Assembly: GCF_015910445.1 (NCBI RefSeq) | Contig: NZ_CP048882.1 | Coordinates: 2,790,001 to 2,854,000 of the forward strand | DNA from: Streptomyces bathyalis | GTDB lineage: Bacteria > Actinomycetota > Actinomycetes > Streptomycetales > Streptomycetaceae | Direction of reading: 5' to 3' | Length of the DNA stretch: 64,000 nt | In this document: positions 56,008 to 63,952 of the stretch, piece by piece | Numbering within the stretch: position 1 is the stretch's first letter | Layout of the letters: each line of letters begins with the position of its first letter | The notes under the pieces: generated by a model | Told to the model about the DNA's origin: nothing | Seen by the model: only the letters and a program-made list of their open reading frames with translations | Databases searched by the model: none | Position numbers and translations under genes: made by a program

Positions 56008-56095
56008 CGGCTCACAGGGCATGAAAGAGCCCCTGCTCAACGCCGGTGCGCTGGTCAGGGGCCTTTCGCGTGCTCGATCGCTCAGTTCTTCTGGA
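56001..56095. repeat. Right attachment repeat (attR) at the 3' end of nusG
   Basis: Copy of 50077-50171. Bases 56082-56095 are the nusG stop and last codons. The terminator arms are AAAGAGCCCCTG (56024-56035) and CAGGGGCCTTT (56056-56066), forming the same stem as the left copy but with one bulged A. If crossover occurs in the 40-bp identical core (56056-56095), this terminator arm belongs to the element and has replaced the native one downstream of nusG. Confidence 0.88.
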
Positions 56096-56930
56096 TCTGG
56101 TCGAAGCTCAGCTCGACCGGGGTCTCGCGGCCGAAGATCTCGACGAGGCCCTTGACCTTCTTGGAGTCGGGGTTGATCTCGTTGATCGTCGCCTGGAGCG
56201 TGGCGAACGGGCCGTCCGTGACGGTGACCGAGTCGCCCACCTCGAAGTCCAGCACCTGGACCTCGACCTTGCGCCCCGGGCCGCCCGCGGGCTTGCCCTC
56301 CTCCTCGGCGACCGCGGCCTTGGCGGCCTTCTCCTCGGCCTCCGGCGCGAGCATCTTGACGATCTCGTCGAGGGTCAGGGGGTACGGGTCGTAGGCGTTG
56401 CCGACGAAGCCCGTCACACCCGGGGTGTTGCGGACGACGCCCCAGGACTCGTTGGTGAGGTCCATGCGCACGAGGACGTAGCCCGGGAGCTTGTTCTGCC
56501 GGACCGTACGGCGGTCGCCGTTCTTGATCTGGACGACCTCTTCCTGCGGCACCTCGGCCTGGAAGATGAAGTCCTCGACGTTGAGGGAGACGGCGCGCTG
56601 CTCGAGGTTCGTCTTCACGCGGTTCTCGTAGCCCGCGTAGGTGTGGATCACGTACCACTCGCCGGGGAGGAGACGAAGCTCGTCGCGGAGCACGGCGACA
56701 GGGTCCTCGGCCTCCGGCTCCAGCTCATCGGCCTCCTGCGCGGCGGCGTCCTCGGCGGTCTCGGCGATCTGATCCGACTCGACGTGGAGCGCGGCTTCCT
56801 CCGCCGGCTCACCGGCGGAGGACTCGGCCGCTTCTGCCTGGTCCGCGTCGTCCGCACCCTCGACGATGTCGCGTGCGGTGTCGTCGCCCTCACCGGGCTC
56901 GACGGCATCGTTCAGGTTGGGATCAGACAC
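56082..56930 (-). CDS. nusG: Transcription elongation/antitermination factor NusG
   Basis: 282 residues from GTG 56930. A long acidic N-terminal extension of about 85 residues ([20 protein letters not shown]...) precedes the NGN domain ([46 protein letters not shown]) and the C-terminal KOW domain ([21 protein letters not shown]). The final codons QKN-stop lie within attR, and the sequence is intact. Normally followed by rplK; here followed by the integrated element. Confidence 0.97.
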   Translation of the reverse strand: MSDPNLNDAVEPGEGDDTARDIVEGADDADQAEAAESSAGEPAEEAALHVESDQIAETAEDAAAQEADELEPEAEDPVAVLRDELRLLPGEWYVIHTYAGYENRVKTNLEQRAVSLNVEDFIFQAEVPQEEVVQIKNGDRRTVRQNKLPGYVLVRMDLTNESWGVVRNTPGVTGFVGNAYDPYPLTLDEIVKMLAPEAEEKAAKAAVAEEEGKPAGGPGRKVEVQVLDFEVGDSVTVTDGPFATLQATINEINPDSKKVKGLVEIFGRETPVELSFDQIQKN

Positions 56931-57000
56931 GGTGACTGCTTCTTCCTGACTTCATGGGTTCGAACATACGCAGAGCACCGCGCGGCAGTGCGTCGCGGGC

Positions 57001-57282
57001 TCAGCCGAAAACGTACTTGACGGCCTCTGTGAACCCGTAGTCAATCACGGTCACAAGACCAATCATGATGACAACGAAGACAATCACCACGGAGGTGTAC
57101 GTCGACAGCTGATGCCGGGTGGGCCAGACGACCTTGCGGAGTTCGGCGATGATCTGCCGGTAGAACAGCCCCAGACGACCGAAGGGGCCCTTCTTGCCTC
57201 GCTTGCCCCCACGACGGGGCCTGTTGCCCTCCGACGATCCGCCGGGCTCTGGGACCTGGGTGGTATCCGTGATCTCTGTCAC
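57001..57282 (-). CDS. secE: Preprotein translocase subunit SecE
   Basis: 93 residues from GTG 57282. Basic N-terminal part (NRPRRGGKRGKKGPFGR), the conserved amphipathic helix and hinge (YRQIIAELRKVVWPTRHQL), and one transmembrane helix (YTSVVIVFVVIMIGLVTVID). Partner of SecY. Upstream of nusG by 70 bp, downstream of tRNA-Trp. Confidence 0.96.
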   Translation of the reverse strand: MTEITDTTQVPEPGGSSEGNRPRRGGKRGKKGPFGRLGLFYRQIIAELRKVVWPTRHQLSTYTSVVIVFVVIMIGLVTVIDYGFTEAVKYVFG

Positions 57283-57393
57283 TCGTCCTCACCTGATCCG
57301 GGTCGATGCCGTGCGGCATCCGGCCCGGCCGCACAGCGGTGCATTTCAGTACGTACGCAAGCACTCACACGCCGCGCGGGCGGTGTGTGGAGC

Positions 57394-57465
57394 AGGGCCG
57401 GAGGGACTCGAACCCCCAACCGCTGGTTTTGGAGACCAGTGCTCTTCCAATTGAGCTACGACCCT
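57394..57465 (-). tRNA. trnW: tRNA-Trp (anticodon CCA)
   Basis: 72 nt on the minus strand. The acceptor stem AGGGTCG pairs with CGGCCCT; the D arm is GCTCAATTGGAAGAGC, the anticodon arm CTGGT-CTCCAAA-ACCAG gives CCA, and the T arm is GGGGG-TTCGAGT-CCCTC. No encoded CCA end. It has the conserved actinobacterial position ahead of secE. Confidence 0.95.
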
Positions 57466-57641
57466 TTGTGATTCCCCAACTTACCCCATCGGAACGACTG
57501 CTCGTTGATTGCAGCAGGCGACGAGCCGGGAACCGACGACGTGTGAGTGTACGTGGTCGCCGCCCGGGCGTCGAACACGTAAGGCAGCCCCCCGAGCAAT
57601 CCCCGGTGCCGGGGTGCGAGGCCGTCTGGGACCATGCCTCT

Positions 57642-58880
57642 ATGAGCGCTGCAACGCCACCTGCACAGTCACCCACCGAACGACGTGTATCGGCCCGTGT
57701 CGGGTCGATCTCCGAGTCCGCGACGCTCGCCGTCGACGCCAAGGCGAAGGCCCTGAAGGCCGCCGGGCGTCCGGTGATCGGCTTCGGCGCGGGCGAACCG
57801 GACTTCCCGACGCCCGACTACATCGTGGACGCGGCGGCGGAAGCATGCCGCGACACGAGGAATCACCGGTACACACCGGCCGGTGGCCTCCCCGAGCTGA
57901 AGTCCGCGATCGTCGAGAAGACACTGCGCGACTCCGGCTACGAGATCGACCCCGCGCAGGTGCTGGTCACCAACGGCGGCAAGCAGGCGATCTACGAGTC
58001 CTTCGCCGCCGTCCTGGACCCGGGCGACGAGGTCATCGTCCCGGCGCCGTACTGGACGACCTACCCGGAGTCGATCAGGCTCGCGGGCGGGGTGCCCGTG
58101 CCCGTCGTTGCCGATGAGACGACCAACTACCTCGTCAGCATCGAGCAGTTGGAGGCGGCGCGCACGGAGCGCACGAAGATGATCGTCTTCGTCTCCCCCT
58201 CCAACCCCACCGGCGCCGTCTACTCGCGCGCGCAGGTCGAGGCCGTCGGCAAGTGGGCCGTGGAGCACGGGCTGTGGGTCATGACGGACGAGATCTACGA
58301 GCATCTCGTGTACGGCGACGCCACCTTCACCTCCCTCCCCGCGGTGGTTCCCGAGCTGCGTGACAAGTGCGTGGTCGTCAACGGCGTCGCCAAGACGTAC
58401 GCGATGACCGGCTGGCGCGTGGGCTGGATCGTCGGCCCGAAGGACGTCGTGAAGGCGGCGACGAACCTGCAGTCGCACGCGACTTCGAACGTCAGCAACG
58501 TGGCGCAGGTCGCCGCCGTCGCGGCGGTCTCGGGCGACCTCGACGCGGTCGCGGAGATGCGCACGGCCTTCGACCGCCGTCGCCGCACGATCGTGCGGAT
58601 GCTGAACGAGATCCAGGGCGTCGTCTGCCCCGAGCCGGAGGGAGCCTTCTACGCGTACCCCTCCGTGAAGGGCCTGCTGGGCAAGGAGATCCGCGGCAGG
58701 CGCCCGGCCACGAGCGTCGAGCTGGCGGAGCTGATCCTGGAAGAGGCGGAGGTCGCGGTCGTTCCGGGCGAGGCGTTCGGCACCCCCGGCTACCTGCGGC
58801 TCTCCTACGCGCTCGGGGACGAGGACCTGGCCGAGGGCGTCTCGCGCATGCAGAAGCTGCTGGGCGAGGCCCACGACTGA
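57642..58880 (+). CDS. aspC: Aspartate aminotransferase, class I/II fold I
   Basis: 412 residues from ATG 57642 ([20 protein letters not shown]). Makes or uses aspartate from oxaloacetate and glutamate with PLP. Blocks: [50 protein letters not shown] and DEIYEHLVY. The PLP lysine is in [17 protein letters not shown], and the substrate arginine in GYLRLSYA. The subgroup resembles the Ib (thermophile-type) enzymes. Followed by a strong terminator. Confidence 0.93.
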   Translation: MSAATPPAQSPTERRVSARVGSISESATLAVDAKAKALKAAGRPVIGFGAGEPDFPTPDYIVDAAAEACRDTRNHRYTPAGGLPELKSAIVEKTLRDSGYEIDPAQVLVTNGGKQAIYESFAAVLDPGDEVIVPAPYWTTYPESIRLAGGVPVPVVADETTNYLVSIEQLEAARTERTKMIVFVSPSNPTGAVYSRAQVEAVGKWAVEHGLWVMTDEIYEHLVYGDATFTSLPAVVPELRDKCVVVNGVAKTYAMTGWRVGWIVGPKDVVKAATNLQSHATSNVSNVAQVAAVAAVSGDLDAVAEMRTAFDRRRRTIVRMLNEIQGVVCPEPEGAFYAYPSVKGLLGKEIRGRRPATSVELAELILEEAEVAVVPGEAFGTPGYLRLSYALGDEDLAEGVSRMQKLLGEAHD

Positions 58881-58927
58881 GAACTCAGGTCGAGGGCATC
58901 GCGTAGCCCCTCTCCCCTTTCCTTGTT

Positions 58928-58973
58928 CGTCAGGACGGTCCTCCGGTGTACGTACCGGGGGACCGTCCTGACG
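58928..58973 (+). terminator. Terminator of the aminotransferase gene
   Basis: A 19-bp stem: CGTCAGGACGGTCCTCCGG (58928-58946) pairs with CCGGGGGACCGTCCTGACG (58955-58973), one G-T wobble, 8-nt loop; 47 nt after the stop. Confidence 0.9.
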
Positions 58974-59040
58974 TTCGGCCGAGCGCTCGTTCAGGGTGGG
59001 CGGCTACCGGCATGCGGGAGGTTTGCGGCAGGATCTGTGG

Positions 59041-60054
59041 ATGGCTGTCCGAGATCTGCGCACCTTGCCCAAGGCCCACCTTCATCTGCATTTCACGGGT
59101 TCGATGCGTCCGTCCACGCTGCTGGAGCTCGCCGACAAGTACGGCGTGCACCTGCCGGCCGCGCTGAGCGGCGGTGAGCCCCCCAGCCTGAGGGCGACCG
59201 ACGAGCGGGGCTGGTTCCGCTTCCAACGGCTCTACGACATCGCGCGCTCCTGTCTGCGGGAGCCGGAGGACATCCGGCGGCTGGTGCGCGAGGCCGCCGA
59301 GGAGGACGTGCGCGACGGCTCGCAGTGGCTCGAGATCCAGGTGGATCCGACCTCGTACGCGCCCCGTCTGGGCGGCCTCATCCCGGCGCTGGAGATCATT
59401 CTGGACGCCGTGGAGGGCGCGGCCCGTGACACCGGCCTCGGGATGCGGCTCGTGGTGGCGGCGAACCGGATGAAGCACCCCCTCGACGCCCGTACGCTCG
59501 CGCGGCTGGCCGTCCGCTTCCGGGACCGGGGCATCGTCGGCTTCGGGCTCTCCAACGACGAACGCCGGGGATTCGCCCGCGACTTCGACCGGGCCTTCGC
59601 GATCGCGCGCAACGGCGGACTCCTGGCAGCGCCGCACGGCGGCGAGCTGACAGGGCCGAGCAGCGTGCGCGACTGCCTGGACGACCTGCACGCCTCCCGC
59701 GTGGGGCACGGCGTACGGGCGGCAGAGGACCCGGCCCTGCTGGCGCGGCTCGCGGAGCGGAACGTCACCTGCGAGGTCTGTCCCGCCTCGAACGTCGCCC
59801 TGGGTGTGTACGACAAACCCGAGGACGTGCCGCTGCGCACGCTCTGGGACGCGGGGGTGCCCATGGCCCTCGGCGCCGACGACCCGCTGCTGTTCGGGTC
59901 CCGGCTGGCGGCCCAGTACGTCATCGCACGGGAGGCGCACGGGTTCACGGACCACGAACTGGCGGAACTGGCACGGCAGTCGGTGCGCGCGGCGTCGATG
60001 CCGGCGGAGGTGCGCGAGAAGATGCTCGCCGGCATCGACGAGTGGCTCGCCTAG
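59041..60054 (+). CDS. Adenosine-deaminase-family protein
   Basis: 337 residues from ATG 59041. TIM-barrel amidohydrolase with metal ligands His15 and His17 (KAHLHLHFTGSMRP), the HGGE catalytic block (APHGGELTGP), VGHGVRAAEDP, CPASNVALG and the Asp pair LGADDPLLFG. Two changes from classical adenosine deaminase: Thr replaces the Asp that usually follows HxHL (the ribose contact), and HGGE replaces HAGE. It may therefore act on a different aminopurine or aminofutalosine-like substrate. The stop codon abuts a MITE-like repeat. Confidence 0.85.
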   Translation: MAVRDLRTLPKAHLHLHFTGSMRPSTLLELADKYGVHLPAALSGGEPPSLRATDERGWFRFQRLYDIARSCLREPEDIRRLVREAAEEDVRDGSQWLEIQVDPTSYAPRLGGLIPALEIILDAVEGAARDTGLGMRLVVAANRMKHPLDARTLARLAVRFRDRGIVGFGLSNDERRGFARDFDRAFAIARNGGLLAAPHGGELTGPSSVRDCLDDLHASRVGHGVRAAEDPALLARLAERNVTCEVCPASNVALGVYDKPEDVPLRTLWDAGVPMALGADDPLLFGSRLAAQYVIAREAHGFTDHELAELARQSVRAASMPAEVREKMLAGIDEWLA

Positions 60055-60241
60055 GTCCTGTCTGACAAATAGCGTCGTCCGTCCGTCCGTCCGTCCGTCC
60101 GTCAGGACGTGGGTTGCGGTGTCTGGTGCGTGCGGTCGCAAGGCGGAGGAGGAGAGCGCAGCGGGCTGCGCCGACGAACGACAACGCAGCGAACGTGCGT
60201 GCCAGGCGTCGTAACCCAGACGGGAATTGTCAGACAGGGCC
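60054..60241. mobile_element. MITE-like insertion bounded by 15-bp inverted repeats
   Basis: GGTCCTGTCTGACAA (60054-60068) and TTGTCAGACAGGGCC (60227-60241) are inverted repeats with one mismatch, enclosing 158 bp with no coding potential. The layout is that of a small non-autonomous IS derivative. The left end begins at the last base of the deaminase stop codon. No clear target duplication is visible. Confidence 0.6.
60077..60100. repeat. GTCC tetranucleotide repeat, six units
   Basis: Six exact tandem GTCC units inside the MITE-like insertion, preceded by GTC and followed by GTCA. It may vary in copy number between strains. Confidence 0.85.
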
Positions 60242-60283
60242 TCGGCTCCGGACGAGCCCTGGCCCGGCCCTCGTCCGGGCCTG

Positions 60284-60934
60284 TTACGGAGCCTCGTCCG
60301 GGCCGATCCCGGCAAGCAGCGTACGCACGAGACCCGCCGCGAACTCCTCCAGCGGCTGCGTCGCCTCCGCACCGCCCCCGATGCTGAGCAGGATCGCGCG
60401 CTGGTTGCACGCGCCCAGCAGGAGCGCGGCCGCGGACTCCGGGTCGGCGCCGGGGCGGATGCGTCCGGCCTCGCGCTCGGAACGCAGATAGCCGGCGAGC
60501 GCCTCGACCGGCTTGTGCGGCCCCGTGCCGAGGCTGCGCATCGCCGCGTCGTGGCGGCGCAGCAGCTTCGGCTCGGCGAAGAGGGACGCAGCGATGGGAA
60601 AGCTCTGCTCGTAGAAGCGGGCCGCGCTCACGGCGATGTCGACGAGGTTCTGCTCGACACTGCGGCGGCCCTCGGGCCCGTCCCCCGCGGCGGACTCCCC
60701 GTTGAGCTCGTGGAGCAGCGGATTGAGCGGGGGCAGCCGCTCTTTCAGCACGTGGACGAAGATCTCCTCCTTGCCGGCGAAGTGCTTGTAGAGGGCGGCC
60801 TCCGAGCAGTTCGCGGCGCGGGCGATCTCCTTGGTCGTGGCCCGGGCGAGGCCGATGGTGCGCATCCGTTCCTCGGCGGCGTCGAGGATGCGTTCCCGGG
60901 TGGAACGGGCGGGATCCGTTGGGCGAGTGGGCAT
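60284..60934 (-). CDS. TetR-family repressor
   Basis: 216 residues. N-terminal HTH (STRERILDAAEERMRTIGLARATTKEIARAANCSEAALYKHFAGKEEIF) is canonical TetR; the C-terminal ligand and dimer domain is not assignable to a ligand. Divergent from an NAD(P)-binding protein gene, with a 10-bp-arm inverted repeat at its start codon, so it probably represses both. Confidence 0.92.
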   Translation of the reverse strand: MPTRPTDPARSTRERILDAAEERMRTIGLARATTKEIARAANCSEAALYKHFAGKEEIFVHVLKERLPPLNPLLHELNGESAAGDGPEGRRSVEQNLVDIAVSAARFYEQSFPIAASLFAEPKLLRRHDAAMRSLGTGPHKPVEALAGYLRSEREAGRIRPGADPESAAALLLGACNQRAILLSIGGGAEATQPLEEFAAGLVRTLLAGIGPDEAP

Positions 60935-60966
60935 TCACTCACCTTAGTGGCAGAGTGGTGAGTGAA
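60934..60966. promoter_or_regulatory. TetR operator candidate
   Basis: TTCACTCACC (60934-60943) and GGTGAGTGAA (60957-60966) are perfect 10-bp inverted arms separated by 13 bp, in the divergent promoter gap. Confidence 0.7.
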
Positions 60967-61045
60967 CACTTACCAACCACGTCCCGTCCGGGTGACACGG
61001 TCCGCCGAACAACACCGCCTCGGGACAGAAGGAAGGACCGAACCG

Positions 61046-61690
61046 ATGCGCTTCACGGTCTTCGGGGCAACCGGCGGCACCGGCCGCCAGCTCGTGCGGC
61101 AGGCGCTGGACGCCGGGCACGAGGTCACCGCGGTGGTACGGGACCCGGCCCGGCTGCCTGTACCGGACGAGGGTTCCGCACGGCTGGAGGTCGTCACCGC
61201 CGACGTCACCGACCCGGAAGCTCTGGCGCCCGCGCTGTCCGGCCGCGACGCCGTGCTCTCGGCGCTCGGCGCACCGAGCAACAAGGCCGCGGGCATCGCC
61301 TCACGCGGAACGCGGGCGATCCTGGCCGCCATGGAGACGAGCGGGGTACGCCGCTACATAGGGGTGAGCGCCGCTCCGGTGGCGCCGTTCGGCGAGGACG
61401 AGAGCCTGTTCTTCCGCACGGTGGCGGTGCCGTTGGTGCGCCGGGCCCTGCGCCGCGTGTACGCGGACCTTGCGGTGATGGAGGAGGCGGTACGGGCGAG
61501 CGGTCTGGAGTGGACGCTGGTGCGGCCGCCCAGGCTGACCGACCAGCCCGCGAGCGGCACGTACCGGCGGACGATCGGGGCCAATGTGCCGCGCGGACGC
61601 ACCGTCCCGCGCGCCGATCTGGCCGCCGCGATCCTGGAGATGGTGGAGGACCCGGCGACCGTGAGGCAGGGCGTCGGCGTCGCCTCCTGA
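61046..61690 (+). CDS. NAD(P)-binding oxidoreductase/epimerase-like protein (atypical SDR, NmrA/BVR-B type)
   Basis: 214 residues from ATG 61046 with GGAAGGA upstream. Rossmann motif MRFTVFGATGGTGRQLVRQA (GATGGTG), then VTADVTDPEALAPAL and SGVRRYIGVSAAPV. The second half, SGLEWTLVRPPRLTDQPASG, is typical of SDR_a5/biliverdin-reductase-B-like proteins. Probably a redox or sensor function under the adjacent TetR repressor. Confidence 0.88.
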   Translation: MRFTVFGATGGTGRQLVRQALDAGHEVTAVVRDPARLPVPDEGSARLEVVTADVTDPEALAPALSGRDAVLSALGAPSNKAAGIASRGTRAILAAMETSGVRRYIGVSAAPVAPFGEDESLFFRTVAVPLVRRALRRVYADLAVMEEAVRASGLEWTLVRPPRLTDQPASGTYRRTIGANVPRGRTVPRADLAAAILEMVEDPATVRQGVGVAS

Positions 61691-61781
61691 ACCGGGCCCG
61701 CGGGCGAGGACATGCACGTGACGCACGCGGGACGTGCTCAGCGACCGCGATGCCCGACCGGCCTGGGGAGTCCGGCCGTTG

Positions 61782-62837
61782 CTACAGGGCGCAGCCGACG
61801 GTCACGGGCTCGTTGACGAGGGTGACGCCGAACGCCTCCCGCACTCCGTCCCGCACCTCGCGGGCCAGCGCGAGCAGGTCGGCCGTCGAGGCGTCTCCGC
61901 GGTTGGTGAGCGCGAGGGTGTGCTTGGTGGAGATGCGGGCCGGGCCCGTCCCGTAGCCCTTCGTGAATCCGGCGCGGTCGATGAGCCAGGCCGCCGAGGT
62001 CTTCGTGCGGCCGTCCTCCCCGGGGAAGGCCGGCGCCGCGACGTCGCTGCCGAGGCGCTCGGCGACGCGGACGGTGAAGGCGGCGAACTCCTCCTCGTCC
62101 AGGATGGGGTTGGTGAAGAAGGACCCCGCCGACCAGGTGTCGTGGTCCTCCGGGTCGAGGACCATTCCCTTGCCGGCGCGCAGCTTGAGGACGGTCTCGC
62201 GCGCGGTCTGCGCCGACACCCGGTCGCCCGGCTCGACACCGAGGACGCGCGCGGTCTCGGCGTACTTCAACGGCGCCGACAGGCCTCCGGCGTCCTCCAG
62301 TTCGAAGCGCACCCGGAGGACGACGTAGCGGGACGGGTCGGCCTTGAACCGGCTGTGGCGGTATGAGAAGCCGCACTCCGAGTTCGGGATGGTGACCGTC
62401 TCGTCCGCTCGGCGGTCGTACGCGACGACGTCGGTGATGGTCGCGGAAACCTCCTGCCCGTACGCGCCCACGTTCTGGATCGGGGTCGCGCCGGCGGAGC
62501 CGGGGATGCCGGCCAGGCACTCGATGCCGGCCAGACCCGCTTCGACGGTGCGGGCGACGGCGTCCGACCAGTTCTCGCCCGCGGCCAACTCCAGGCGCGT
62601 GCCGTCGAGTTCGAAGCCGGCGGTGGCGATGCGCAGGGCGGTGCCCTGGAAGCCCTCGTCCGCGATGACGAGGTTGCTGCCGCCGCCGACGATCAGCAGG
62701 GGGGTGCCCGCGGCGTCGGCCTCACGGACGGCGGCAACGACCTCCTCGTCGGTCGTGGCCGTGCGGAGGCGGGCCGCAGGGCCGCCCAGGCGGAAGGTGG
62801 TCAGCGGGGCGAGGGGCGCGTCATGGAGTTCCTGCAC
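61782..62837 (-). CDS. murB: UDP-N-acetylenolpyruvoylglucosamine reductase
   Basis: 351 residues from GTG 62837. FAD enzyme that makes UDP-MurNAc for peptidoglycan. FAD-binding blocks LIVGGGSNLV, GIPGSAGATPIQNVGAYGQE; catalytic serine in SAGSFFTNPIL; YRHSRFK. It retains the type I three-residue set (Tyr loop GFSYRHS, Ser, C-terminal Glu in NEPVTVG). Downstream of the two dehydratase genes on the same strand after 80 bp. Confidence 0.96.
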   Translation of the reverse strand: MQELHDAPLAPLTTFRLGGPAARLRTATTDEEVVAAVREADAAGTPLLIVGGGSNLVIADEGFQGTALRIATAGFELDGTRLELAAGENWSDAVARTVEAGLAGIECLAGIPGSAGATPIQNVGAYGQEVSATITDVVAYDRRADETVTIPNSECGFSYRHSRFKADPSRYVVLRVRFELEDAGGLSAPLKYAETARVLGVEPGDRVSAQTARETVLKLRAGKGMVLDPEDHDTWSAGSFFTNPILDEEEFAAFTVRVAERLGSDVAAPAFPGEDGRTKTSAAWLIDRAGFTKGYGTGPARISTKHTLALTNRGDASTADLLALAREVRDGVREAFGVTLVNEPVTVGCAL

Positions 62838-62917
62838 GCGCTCAAGCGTACGAGAGCGGGCGGGCCGGGCGCCCCCGGCGGCGCCCGTACCAGTGAGCCT
62901 CCGGCGCGCGTCGCCGC

Positions 62918-63352
62918 TCAGGCGAGCCGCACGACGGCCCGGGACATGCCCAGAACCTTCTGGCCCGCGCTCATCACCGTCAGGTCCACGCGCACGGTGC
63001 GCGCCTCGTCGTCGAGCTTCGCCGCCACCTTGCCGCTCACCTCGATCGCGGCGCCCTTGTCGTCGTCGGGCACGACGACGGGCCTGGTGAAGCGCACGCC
63101 GTACTCGACGACGGCCGCGGGATCGCCCGTCCAGTCGGTGACGACCCGGATCGCCTCGGCCATGGTGAACATGCCGTGGGCGATGACGTCGGGCAGGCCG
63201 ACCTCCTTGGCAAAACGCTCGTTCCAGTGAATGGGGTTGAAGTCACCGGAGGCGCCCGCGTAGCGCACGAGGCGTTCGCGGTCGACGGGGAAGGTGCTCG
63301 CGGGCAGTTCCGTCCCGGCCTCGACGTCGGCGTACGCGATCTTCGCTGCCAT
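62918..63352 (-). CDS. MaoC-family (R)-hydratase, HadB-like
   Basis: 144 residues from ATG 63352 (MAAKIAYADVEAGTELP). Hot-dog fold with the hydratase motif YAGASGDFNPIHWNERFAKEVGLPDVIAHGMF, which carries the catalytic Asp and His. Overlaps the upstream gene by one base (TGATG). With its partner it resembles the HadAB/Rv0636-type 3-hydroxyacyl dehydratase pair of fatty-acid metabolism. Confidence 0.92.
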   Translation of the reverse strand: MAAKIAYADVEAGTELPASTFPVDRERLVRYAGASGDFNPIHWNERFAKEVGLPDVIAHGMFTMAEAIRVVTDWTGDPAAVVEYGVRFTRPVVVPDDDKGAAIEVSGKVAAKLDDEARTVRVDLTVMSAGQKVLGMSRAVVRLA

Positions 63353-63831
63353 CACGCTCCCCCTGTCCCCTGCGCGGACGGCTCCTCCTCGGGGCCGCGG
63401 GCGACCAGCTTGGTGTGGGCGGTCACCACGTGCTCGCCCGATTCGTCGTGCACCTCGCCGCGTACGTCGAGGATGTCGTTGCCTGCCATCGACTTGATCG
63501 CCTCGATGGTCGAGGAGACCGTGAGCCGGTCCCCCGCCCGCACGGGACGGGTGTAGGCGAACTTCTGGTCGCCGTGCACAACTCGGCTGTAGTCGAGGCC
63601 CAGTTGAGGGTCCTCGGTGACCTGGCGGGCCGCGCGGAAGGTGATGGCGAAGACGAACGTGGGCGGCGCGATCACATCGGGGTGCCCGAGGGCCTTTGCC
63701 GCTGCCGGGTCCGTATAGGCCGGGTTGGTGTCGCCGATGGCCTCGGCGAACTCGCGGATCTTCTCGCGTCCCACCTCGTACGGGGTGGTGGGCGGATAGT
63801 TCCGCCCCACGAAGGACTGGTCTAGCGCCAT
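63352..63831 (-). CDS. FAS1-type dehydratase/MaoC N-terminal-like protein, HadA-like
   Basis: 159 residues from ATG 63831. Hot-dog fold without the full catalytic motif: VGREKIREFAEAIGDTNPAYTDPAAAKALGHPDVIAPPTFVFAITF, then YTRPVRAGDRLTVSS. In the HadAB pair this subunit shapes the acyl-binding pocket, while HadB supplies the catalytic residues. First gene of the pair, translationally coupled. Confidence 0.92.
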   Translation of the reverse strand: MALDQSFVGRNYPPTTPYEVGREKIREFAEAIGDTNPAYTDPAAAKALGHPDVIAPPTFVFAITFRAARQVTEDPQLGLDYSRVVHGDQKFAYTRPVRAGDRLTVSSTIEAIKSMAGNDILDVRGEVHDESGEHVVTAHTKLVARGPEEEPSAQGTGGA

Positions 63832-63917
63832 GGGCGCGTCACCTCCTGAACGGTGATGATGCAGCGGCCGTCGGCCTGTGGGCCCCGGAAGCGGCCGCGA
63901 GCCGCGGCGGGCAACGA

Positions 63918-63952
63918 CACGAGGCCGCCCCCGGTGCGGGGACGGCCTCGTG
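63918..63952. terminator. Hairpin upstream of the dehydratase genes
   Basis: CACGAGGCCG (63918-63927) pairs with CGGCCTCGTG (63943-63952), with C/G pairing continuing into the loop. It probably ends a gene beyond the window edge. Confidence 0.65.

Larger units (their letters stand above)
50132..56095. mobile_element. Integrated mini-AICE-like element in the 3' end of nusG
   Basis: A unit of about 5.92 kb from core repeat to core repeat. Contents: structured non-coding DNA, acetyltransferase, GntR-UTRA regulator, Cys-rich small protein, 53-residue protein, RepSA-like initiator, excisionase and tyrosine integrase. The plus-strand genes from the Cys-rich protein to int all overlap by 1-4 nt, so they form one coupled operon. 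Genes, order and the integrase-next-to-attR layout match AICEs such as the pSAM2 type. The FtsK/SpoIIIE-type transfer gene and spread genes are absent. It is inserted between nusG and rplK. Confidence 0.88.

Noticed and set aside
57394..57465. tRNA-Trp as the integration site of the element
   Set aside because: Neither the tRNA nor a fragment of it is duplicated near 50.1 kb; the duplicated sequence is the nusG 3' end.
60077..60100. CRISPR-like array
   Set aside because: It is a simple GTCC tetranucleotide tract without spacers.
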